Source: Candidatus Omnitrophota bacterium (GTDB lineage Bacteria; Omnitrophota; Gorgyraeia; Duberdicusellales; 4484-171). From it: DNA of 6,784 bases. The translations under genes were made by a program, and so were the position numbers. Each line of letters opens with the position of its first letter. Position 1 is the first letter of the stretch. The notes beneath the pieces are model-generated. The model was not told where the DNA came from, did not search any database, and saw only the letters and a list, made by a program, of their open reading frames with translations. Shown one piece after another: positions 1-5,370 of the stretch. The stretch is from the NCBI GenBank assembly GCA_023228195.1, contig JALOBR010000053.1, positions 1-6,784 on the forward strand, written 5' to 3'.

Positions 1-662
1 TTGTCGATGAAGAGGATATAATTTCACTGATGGAGGCTTTTATCGCCCACACTTTTAAAAAAGTACTGGGCAAAGAAATTAAAACTCCTTTTTTAAGGAT
101 ACCTCACGGTGAAGCTATGGAAAAATATAAGAGCGATAAGCCGGATACCGGCGAAGGCGAGTACCGTTTTTGCTGGGTTGTGGATTTTCCGCTTTTTGAA
201 TATAATGATGAAGAGAAGAAATGGCAGTCGTGCCATCATCCTTTTACTTCCCCAAAAATTGAGAGCACAGAGCTTCTTGATGGAGACCTGTCAAAGGTAA
301 AGGCGCGCGCTTACGACCTTATATTAAACGGAGAGGAAATCGCCGGGGGCTCAATAAGAATACATTCATCGCAGTTACAGCAGAAAATTTTTTCTATTCT
401 GGGGATATCAGATGAAGACGCAAAGCGCAAATTCGGATTTTTGCTGGATGCCTTTAAATATGGCGCGCCGGTTCATGGCGGAATTGCTTTTGGCTTAGAC
501 AGACTTTACGCAATTATTACAAAATCGGAAAGCATAAGAGAAGTTATCGCGTTTCCAAAAACACAAAAGGGAGTTTGCCTTATGTCAGACGCTCCATCCG
601 AGGTTGAACCGAAACAGCTTAAGGAAGTTTATATAAAAATGGTAGAGCAAGAAAAGAAATGA
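1..662 (+). CDS. aspS: Aspartyl-tRNA synthetase, C-terminal part (5' end outside window), without GAD insertion
   Basis: Class II aminoacyl-tRNA synthetase that charges tRNA-Asp with aspartate in the cytoplasm. The frame is open from the left edge (first full codon at base 3), so the anticodon-binding domain and motifs 1 and 2 lie outside. Visible bacterial AspRS signatures are SDKPD (132-146), WVVDFPLFE, HHPFTSP, the GGSIRIH stretch, KFGFLLDA and class II motif 3, GGIAFGLDRL (about 477-506), followed by IREVIAFPKT and the DAPS tail motif. The reading ends in TGA. The oddity is that SDKPD is followed after about nine residues by CWVVDFP, whereas in E. coli and Thermus AspRS the GAD insertion domain of over 100 residues sits there. 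The frame across the junction is clean and motif spacing elsewhere is normal, so this looks like a true domain absence and not a frameshift. Identity is near certain; whether it discriminates Asp from Asn tRNA cannot be judged here. Confidence 0.97.
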   Translation, partial: VDEEDIISLMEAFIAHTFKKVLGKEIKTPFLRIPHGEAMEKYKSDKPDTGEGEYRFCWVVDFPLFEYNDEEKKWQSCHHPFTSPKIESTELLDGDLSKVKARAYDLILNGEEIAGGSIRIHSSQLQQKIFSILGISDEDAKRKFGFLLDAFKYGAPVHGGIAFGLDRLYAIITKSESIREVIAFPKTQKGVCLMSDAPSEVEPKQLKEVYIKMVEQEKK

Positions 663-679
663 GTAACAACCCCACTCAC

Positions 680-727
680 AATTCAACTAGGTAATTTTTC
701 GGTTACCGAAAAATTCTAAGTTTCATT
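680..727. repeat. Hairpin repeat, copy 1 (48 bp, imperfect palindrome)
   Basis: The copy is bounded by AAT and ATT ends. Its core is a perfect 10-bp inverted repeat (693-702 with 706-715, AATTTTTCGG / CCGAAAAATT) around a TTA loop. Below it is an interior loop and a four-pair lower stem, AACT (685-688) with AGTT (719-722). No T-run follows the stem, so it is not a standard intrinsic terminator of aspS, though an RNA hairpin here could still protect the aspS 3' end. Its left arm matches the left arm of copy 2 at 19 of 21 positions. Confidence 0.75.
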
Positions 728-737
728 GTTCGGGGGT

Positions 738-791
738 AATTCGACTAGGCAATTTTTCAGGCAGGAAGTCTGGAAAATTGCGAGTCTCATT
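738..791. repeat. Hairpin repeat, copy 2 (54 bp, imperfect palindrome)
   Basis: This is a diverged second copy, 10 bp after the first, with the same AAT...ATT ends. The main stem is 14 pairs (749-762 with 768-781), including two G-T wobbles, with an AGGAA loop. The lower stem GACT (743-746) / AGTC (783-786) replaces the A-T pair of copy 1 by G-C on both sides, which is a compensatory change. The copy ends directly before the AGGAGG of the next gene. This is probably a REP-like or MITE-like intergenic element; no coding capacity is seen. Confidence 0.75.
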
Positions 792-797
792 AGGAGG
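792..797 (+). promoter_or_regulatory. Strong Shine-Dalgarno site of the LysM lipoprotein gene
   Basis: AGGAGG ends 5 nt before the ATG at 803, which fixes that start. It is the only strong ribosome binding site in the window. It touches the base of hairpin copy 2, so folding of that repeat could affect access to it. Confidence 0.85.
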
Positions 798-802
798 TTT
801 TT

Positions 803-1327
803 ATGAAGTATTTAGCAGTGTTATTGGGGATTGTTTTTTTAGGCGGATGTCTTAGCAGAACTTATACGATAGAAAAACCGCGTACTAATTTAGAAATACA
901 TGGTAACCAGGGCTATTTATTCGGCACTCCGACAGAAGAGCAAAAGCCGAATAAGTTCGGAGAAACAAGAAAAGTTTCCATACTGGAAGTTGAGCTGGGC
1001 GCGCACCCGAGAAAAAAAGCCGGGAAACAAGAAATAAAACCGCAGGAAGAAATAGTTATAGAAGAGGAAGAAGTTTTTGAGGATGAGCCGATGATTGAAC
1101 CTTCGGAAACTTCGCCGGAAGCAAAGTATGAAGTATATACCGTCCAGAAAAACGATACTCTCCAGAAAATTTCAGAAAAATTCTATGGAACAACTAAAAA
1201 ATGGAAAATGCTTTATGACGAGAATAGGGACGTTTTAAAAACTCCGGACAGAGTTTATCCCGGAAAAACCATTAAGATACCTTTATTGGGCAAGAAAGAG
1301 CAGAATACAGACTATCAGTATAAATAA
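803..1327 (+). CDS. Small lipoprotein with one C-terminal LysM domain
   Basis: The protein is 174 residues and probably a membrane-anchored, peptidoglycan-binding lipoprotein. Residues 1-15 form a short signal peptide (charged MKY, hydrophobic LAVLLGIVFL) ending in a lipobox LGGC with Cys16 as the likely lipidated residue. A middle section (about 20-75) contains NQGYLFGTPT and is not a domain I can name. Residues 77-106 are a strongly acidic Glu-rich linker. A single LysM domain spans about 109-160 (YTVQKNDTLQKISEKFYG ... VYPGKTIKIP), with the usual start, middle and end motifs. The start is set by AGGAGG 5 nt upstream. I see no catalytic domain, so a structural or spacer role at the cell wall is the simplest inference. 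It stands between two repeat-filled gaps, so it may be its own transcription unit or cotranscribed with aspS. Confidence 0.85.
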   Translation: MKYLAVLLGIVFLGGCLSRTYTIEKPRTNLEIHGNQGYLFGTPTEEQKPNKFGETRKVSILEVELGAHPRKKAGKQEIKPQEEIVIEEEEVFEDEPMIEPSETSPEAKYEVYTVQKNDTLQKISEKFYGTTKKWKMLYDENRDVLKTPDRVYPGKTIKIPLLGKKEQNTDYQYK

Positions 1328-1338
1328 ATAAAATCATA

Positions 1339-1388
1339 AATTACCACGAATAAATTTGTGAATATTGGTTTTCCTATTCGTGGTAATT
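1339..1388. repeat. Perfect 14-bp inverted repeat filling the phoH leader
   Basis: The arms 1339-1352 (AATTACCACGAATA) and 1375-1388 (TATTCGTGGTAATT) are exact reverse complements around a 22-nt loop. The right arm is followed by CGTG, giving two ATTCGTG words in tandem (the second at 1386-1392), and the left part carries related words (CACGAAT, TTTGTGAAT). This internal repetition suggests an interspersed element built from an ATTCGTG unit. There is no T-run after it, so it is not a standard terminator. It differs in sequence from the 680-791 pair. Confidence 0.75.
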
Positions 1389-1398
1389 CGTGTGCCCT

Positions 1399-2370
1399 AT
1401 GGAAAAAATAATCGATATCCAGGATTTTTCGCATATACGGGAAATCTTCGGTATAGAAGATAAGAACCTAAAATTTCTTGAAAAAAGGTTTAAAGTAACT
1501 ATTTCGCTTAAATCTCACGGTCTTTCAATAAAAGGCCAGGGTGATAAAGTTGAGGTAGTTGAAAATTTTATAAAGAAAATGATGGAATTAAGCAAGGAAG
1601 GTTTAGCTTTCGACAGAGATGAACTTAAGGCGTATGCCGGCGTAAAAACCTTTGAGGCCGACTCCGGATCCGGAAGTAATTTAAAGGAAGGGGAAGGCGG
1701 TATAAGGGTTTTTTCTGCGCATAAAAAATTTGTTTTTGCTAAAACCGCCGGTCAGCAGGAATACGTAAAAGCGATGAGAGGCCATGATATTGTTTTTTCG
1801 GTAGGCCCGGCAGGTACCGGTAAAACCTATCTTGCTATGGCTATGGCAGTAAATTATCTTATGGAAAAAAGAGTGGGAAGGATAATTTTAACAAGACCGG
1901 CGATTGAAGCCGGAGAGTCTTTAGGGTTTTTGCCCGGAGATATGCATGAAAAATTAGGGCCATATCTGCGCCCGCTTTATGATGCGCTTTATGATATGAT
2001 GGAGGCGGACACGATAGAAGATTATATAGAAACAGGAGTTATAGAAGTTGCTCCTTTGGCGTATATGCGGGGAAGAACTTTGAATAACGCGTTTATCATT
2101 CTTGATGAAGCGCAGAATTGTACATCCGAACAATTAAAGATGTTCATTACCCGTTTTGGTTTTGATTCAAAAGCTATTATAACCGGCGACATAACTCAAA
2201 GCGACCTGCCAGGGGGCAGGCCCACAGGCCTTATGGAGGGTATTGATATTTTAAAACCCATAAAAGACATAAAGTTTATTTCTCTCGGCAGAAAAGATGT
2301 CGTAAGGCACCCGCTGGTACAAAAAATAATTCAAGCATATGAAGATTTTTTCAGAGAAAAAACAGTTTGA
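1399..2370 (+). CDS. phoH: PhoH family P-loop ATPase
   Basis: The protein is 323 residues from the ATG at 1399, the usual size for PhoH/YbeZ proteins. These are cytoplasmic ATPases linked to RNA metabolism and often encoded next to ybeY, as here. Counting from this ATG, an N-terminal KH-like region spans about 10-65. A Gly/Ser-rich linker lies near 88-103, followed by the ATPase domain. That domain has Walker A GPAGTGKT (136-143), TRPAIEAGESLGFLPG, Walker B FIILDEAQN (232-240), a TGDITQSDLP sensor-like motif (262-271) and a final RHPLVQKII. A GTG at 1390 would add three residues (MCP). I prefer the ATG because the protein then begins with the family-like MEKIIDI. Neither start has a Shine-Dalgarno site, and the upstream bases are the arm of a hairpin repeat. 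The 3' end overlaps the next gene by 32 nt. Confidence 0.95.
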   Translation: MEKIIDIQDFSHIREIFGIEDKNLKFLEKRFKVTISLKSHGLSIKGQGDKVEVVENFIKKMMELSKEGLAFDRDELKAYAGVKTFEADSGSGSNLKEGEGGIRVFSAHKKFVFAKTAGQQEYVKAMRGHDIVFSVGPAGTGKTYLAMAMAVNYLMEKRVGRIILTRPAIEAGESLGFLPGDMHEKLGPYLRPLYDALYDMMEADTIEDYIETGVIEVAPLAYMRGRTLNNAFIILDEAQNCTSEQLKMFITRFGFDSKAIITGDITQSDLPGGRPTGLMEGIDILKPIKDIKFISLGRKDVVRHPLVQKIIQAYEDFFREKTV

Positions 2371-3703
2371 TATATTTTTACAGATTTTTTTAGCGGTTAT
2401 ATTTTTTGCTGTAGCCGGTGTTATATTCTTTAAATACTCAATAGATATATCCCCGTTGATATTCGCCCTACTGCTTCTTTTATACGCAGCCTACTTTAAA
2501 AGAGTTAACGTGACAATTTATCCTCACGATTTATGTCTTTTGGCTGCTTTGGCTGTATTTATTTCTATTTTTGTAGCAATCACTTTACGCCTTCCGGGTT
2601 ATGCTATCCCCGCAATCGGCTTTACCATATTAATTACGCTTTTATTTGATAATCTGGAATTTTCTTTCCTTTTTTCGCTTTTTTTCTTTTCTCTCAGCGC
2701 AAGTATTGAGGGTGGAAATCTTACGATAGGCACCAGCTTATTTGCCGGCGCATTAAGCGCGGCGTTACTTTCTTTCAGGGTGAGGAAGAGATTCGAAGTG
2801 ATAAAGGCAGGTGTCGCTGCGGGGTTTATCCAGTTTTTGGTTGCTTTTGTTATTGAGAAAGTTAAAAGAGAACAGGGTTTTGTTGCAGGCTTTAGCCCGG
2901 ACCTTAATCTTTTAGTGATATGCCTTTTAAACGGAATAGCCGCGTCAGTAGTACTTGTGATTTTGCCTATTTTTGAATATATTTTTAGAGTTGTCACTAA
3001 CCCGTCTTTACTTGAACTGTCAGACTTAAACCACCCCTTGCTTCGCAGGCTAATACTTGAAGCGCCGGGCACGTACCAACACTCTCTGGTTGTTGCCAAT
3101 TTGAGTGAAGCTGCTGCGGAGTCAATTGGCGCTAACGCGCTGCTTTCGCGGGCCGGCTCTTATTATCACGATATCGGCAAGATGATTAAACCGAATTATT
3201 TTGTAGAAAATATTGTAGGGTTTAAAGATACGCATAAAGACCTTAAGCCATCGATGAGCAAACTAATTATTACAAACCACGTAAAAGACGGGGTTGAAAT
3301 TGCGAAAAAATACCACATCAATCCACGGATAATTGATTTTATAAGCGAACATCATGGGAAAACTCTTGTGTATTATTTTTATCAAAGGGCCAAAGAGCTT
3401 GAGCCGCAAGTGCAGCATGAAGAAGAATACCGTTATGGCGGGCCTAAGCCTCAAAGTAAAGAAACAGCTATTGTTTCTTTGGCCGATACCATAGAAGCTT
3501 TGTCCCGTACGCTCGATGAGCCTACGCCTTCAAGATTGGAAGAGATGGTCAGGGAAGTTGTAAGAAAAAGGTTTATGGAGGGCGAACTTGATGAAAGCAA
3601 CCTGACGCTTAAGGATCTTGAGAAAATCACGCAAAAGTTTACCCATGTCCTTAACGCGCTTTTCCACAGCCGCATAAATTATCCTAAAGATGAACCGCGC
3701 TAA
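2339..3703 (+). CDS. Membrane HD-domain phosphohydrolase, PgpH/YqfF-like but short
   Basis: The protein is 454 residues. The N-terminal half (about 12-210) is seven to eight hydrophobic segments, matching the 7TM_7TMR_HD membrane region. The C-terminal half is a cytoplasmic HDIG phosphohydrolase with YQHSL (His248), YYHDIGK (His277, Asp278), NHV (His314), EHHG (His338, His339) and SLADT (Asp383), the metal-ligand set of PgpH proteins. It also has the family motif YRYGGPKPQSKE. Characterised PgpH of Listeria hydrolyses cyclic di-AMP, and that activity is the best guess here by homology. Firmicute PgpH is about 700 residues with a long extracellular 7TMR-HDED domain after the first membrane helix. 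That domain is absent here, and the gene begins inside phoH with no room for it. The ATG at 2339 is the only sensible start; the 32-nt overlap suggests coupling to phoH. Confidence 0.9.
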   Translation: MKIFSEKKQFDIFLQIFLAVIFFAVAGVIFFKYSIDISPLIFALLLLLYAAYFKRVNVTIYPHDLCLLAALAVFISIFVAITLRLPGYAIPAIGFTILITLLFDNLEFSFLFSLFFFSLSASIEGGNLTIGTSLFAGALSAALLSFRVRKRFEVIKAGVAAGFIQFLVAFVIEKVKREQGFVAGFSPDLNLLVICLLNGIAASVVLVILPIFEYIFRVVTNPSLLELSDLNHPLLRRLILEAPGTYQHSLVVANLSEAAAESIGANALLSRAGSYYHDIGKMIKPNYFVENIVGFKDTHKDLKPSMSKLIITNHVKDGVEIAKKYHINPRIIDFISEHHGKTLVYYFYQRAKELEPQVQHEEEYRYGGPKPQSKETAIVSLADTIEALSRTLDEPTPSRLEEMVREVVRKRFMEGELDESNLTLKDLEKITQKFTHVLNALFHSRINYPKDEPR

Positions 3704-4172
3704 GCTAAAAGCATTCGACGCTATCGAAATAACCAATCTTTCGAAAGTAAAACGCTTAAAAATCAGAAATATCAGGAAGGTTTTAAGCCTTGTTTTTTCT
3801 TTGCTCGGCATACCTTCCTCTCAAGCGTCAATTCTGCTTTGCGATAATAAATTTATCCGAAAACTTAATAGAAAGTTTTTCAATGAAAGCGGCGTTACGG
3901 ATGTAATCTCCTTTCCTTTAAAAGACGCGACTAATCCGCAATACCTGGGAGAAGTCGTTATCTGCGTGGAGGAGGCAGCAAAATTAGCTAAGATTTACTC
4001 AAATACATGGCAGGAAGAATTGGTTCTTTATCTCATACATGGGATTTTGCATATCATAGGTTTTGATGATATTAAAGCCAAAGACAGGCTTAAGATGCAA
4101 GCTAAACAGGAAAAAATACTTTCGAAATTATTGCAGGGGCATAAAAGAATTGTTTCCGGCATAAGCGTATAA
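3690..4172 (+). CDS. ybeY: YbeY endoribonuclease / rRNA maturation factor
   Basis: The protein is 160 residues, normal for YbeY (UPF0054), a metal-dependent protein needed for 16S rRNA 3'-end maturation and ribosome quality control. Family signatures are the LN(R/K)xFxxxxxxTDVISFPL block (59-77), LGEVVIC (86-92) and the zinc motif HGILHIIGFDD (117-127). His117 and His121 are the first two metal ligands. The third position, usually His, is Asp127, a substitution I recall from some other lineages (for example Bacteroidetes), so the protein is probably active. The start overlaps the pgpH-like gene by 14 nt and has no Shine-Dalgarno site, so translation is probably coupled. The phoH-ybeY neighbourhood is widely conserved. 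Confidence 0.94.
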   Translation: MNRAKLKAFDAIEITNLSKVKRLKIRNIRKVLSLVFSLLGIPSSQASILLCDNKFIRKLNRKFFNESGVTDVISFPLKDATNPQYLGEVVICVEEAAKLAKIYSNTWQEELVLYLIHGILHIIGFDDIKAKDRLKMQAKQEKILSKLLQGHKRIVSGISV

Positions 4173-4177
4173 CCTAT

Positions 4178-4900
4178 ATGGTTACAAAAGATTTAGGTTT
4201 TTTATTAAAGCGTTACAATTTCAGGGAAACAAGCGTAATCGCTTCTTTTTACACGCAGAAATTCGGAAAAATAACCGGTATTCTAAAAGGGTTCTACACG
4301 CAAAAAAAAGAATTTTCTTCCACCCTGGACAGCCTTAGTCTAAATGAGCTTGTTTTTTATCCAAAGAAAAGCGATATATGGCTTGTTTCTTTCGCTGATC
4401 TTGTATGTGATTATGATTTTTTACGCAGCGACATCTCAAGGGCAGCTGTTGCTTCAATTTTTCTAAATCTTATAGATAAAACCATGCAGCCTTTGGATAA
4501 AAATCCCGAGGTTTTTAAGCTTCTTAAAGACTGCCTTTCTTCTCTTAAGGGCGAAAGCGCAAGAAAGGCTTTATATGTTTTTCTGATAAAATTTCTAACC
4601 CTTTCCGGTTTTAAGCCGGAATTCGGAAAATGCCTCATTTGCCATAAACCCGCTGACGAAGAAACGCAATTTAGCGTATCCAGAGGCGGATTGGTGTGTA
4701 AGAAATGCGGCGCACAAGATCAGGACACAAGGAAAATAGGGGCAGACACAATTGCTTCTTTGTTTTATATCCAAAACAACGATTTTTCCCTCGCGCTTAG
4801 AATCAATCCGACAGTTACTTGTGAAAAAGAAATGGCCTATCTTTTAAGGGAGTTCCTTTGCTGCCATTTGGATATAGATATTTCCCCTAAACTTTCATAA
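4178..4900 (+). CDS. recO: DNA repair protein RecO
   Basis: The protein is 240 residues, matching the usual RecO length. RecO loads RecA on single-stranded DNA with RecR in the RecF pathway and anneals strands. The N-terminal OB-fold region (about 1-80) shows the RecO pattern GFLLKRYNFRETS...FYTQKFGKITGILKG. A helical region follows, with the GFKPEFGKCLICHKP motif and a four-Cys zinc site: Cys152 and Cys155, then Cys174 and Cys177 after SRGGLVC. It begins 5 nt after ybeY with no ribosome binding site, so coupling by reinitiation is likely. In many Gram-positive bacteria dgkA, cdd and era lie between ybeY and recO; none is present here. Sequence conservation is low, as is normal for RecO, but order of domains and context agree. 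Confidence 0.93.
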   Translation: MVTKDLGFLLKRYNFRETSVIASFYTQKFGKITGILKGFYTQKKEFSSTLDSLSLNELVFYPKKSDIWLVSFADLVCDYDFLRSDISRAAVASIFLNLIDKTMQPLDKNPEVFKLLKDCLSSLKGESARKALYVFLIKFLTLSGFKPEFGKCLICHKPADEETQFSVSRGGLVCKKCGAQDQDTRKIGADTIASLFYIQNNDFSLALRINPTVTCEKEMAYLLREFLCCHLDIDISPKLS

Positions 4901-4906
4901 AACTTC

Positions 4907-4915
4907 TGGTATAAT
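4907..4915 (+). promoter_or_regulatory. Extended -10 promoter element of queF (likely leaderless)
   Basis: TGGTATAAT matches the extended -10 consensus (TGnTATAAT) exactly. It lies just after the recO stop and ends 7 nt before the queF ATG, so transcription would start at or within a base or two of the A of that ATG. No convincing -35 hexamer is seen at 16-18 bp upstream, which is acceptable for extended -10 promoters. No Shine-Dalgarno site is present between it and the ATG. Confidence 0.65.
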
Positions 4916-4922
4916 AACCGTT

Positions 4923-5351
4923 ATGATTTACGAAGACAGGCACATAGACCCGCTTGAAGAGAAAGCCAAAAAGACCATAGGCAAAACCTATCTGGCAAAA
5001 GATATAGATGCGTCAATTTTGCAGACTATTAAATACGAATATCCCGGTAGAAAAATAAACGTAGAATTAAACACAACAGAATTCACTTCAATTTGCCCTT
5101 TTTCAGGCCTTCCTGATTTTGCTACCCTTACTATTAATTATGTTCCCCGCAGCAAGCTCATTGAGCTTAAATCTTTAAAGTATTATCTCTATTCTTACCG
5201 CAACATTAAGATATACAATGAGCATGTGGTAAATTCGGTTATCGAAGATTTGAAAAAAGCACTGAATCCCTACGAAATAACTATAACCGCAGAATTTACG
5301 ATAAGGGGTGGCATAAAAAATAAAGTTACCGCCCGTTGCAAGAGTAAATAA
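4923..5351 (+). CDS. queF: NADPH-dependent 7-cyano-7-deazaguanine (preQ0) reductase
   Basis: QueF reduces the nitrile of preQ0 to the amine preQ1, a late free-base step of queuosine synthesis for tRNA wobble position 34. At 142 residues this is the short unimodular type (Bacillus-like), not the long E. coli type. The active-site block FTSICPFSGLPDFATL (54-69) holds the nucleophile Cys58 and the general acid Asp65. The QueF motif ELKSLKYY (81-88) and the ending FTIRGGI (125-131) are present. After YRN the conserved region reads YNEHVVN, where B. subtilis has FHEDCMN: the Glu (Glu100) aligns, and the preceding His is Asn. I recall related YEH-type sequences in other bacteria, so this is probably normal variation. 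No other queuosine gene is in the window. It probably has its own promoter and a leaderless start. Confidence 0.95.
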   Translation: MIYEDRHIDPLEEKAKKTIGKTYLAKDIDASILQTIKYEYPGRKINVELNTTEFTSICPFSGLPDFATLTINYVPRSKLIELKSLKYYLYSYRNIKIYNEHVVNSVIEDLKKALNPYEITITAEFTIRGGIKNKVTARCKSK

Positions 5352-5370
5352 CCGATAATTTGGAATAAAG

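Noticed and set aside
109..300. Small plus-strand frame inside aspS
   Set aside because: The aspS frame here carries conserved AspRS motifs; the second frame has no ribosome binding site or family resemblance.
693..715. Intrinsic terminator after aspS
   Set aside because: The stem is perfect but AT-rich and not followed by a T-tract; sequence similarity to the second copy fits a repeat better.
1339..1388. CRISPR-like or riboswitch reading of the inverted repeat
   Set aside because: There is only one pair of arms, no regular direct repeats with spacers, and no known riboswitch core that I can recognise.
1663..1674. Perfect 12-bp palindrome TCCGGATCCGGA in phoH
   Set aside because: It encodes the Gly/Ser linker between the two PhoH domains; repetitive Ser/Gly codons give such symmetry by chance.
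2599..3099. Minus-strand open frame of 166 codons
   Set aside because: It lies wholly within the pgpH-like gene, is low-complexity Ser/Lys-rich, and shows no domain or ribosome binding site; a shadow frame.
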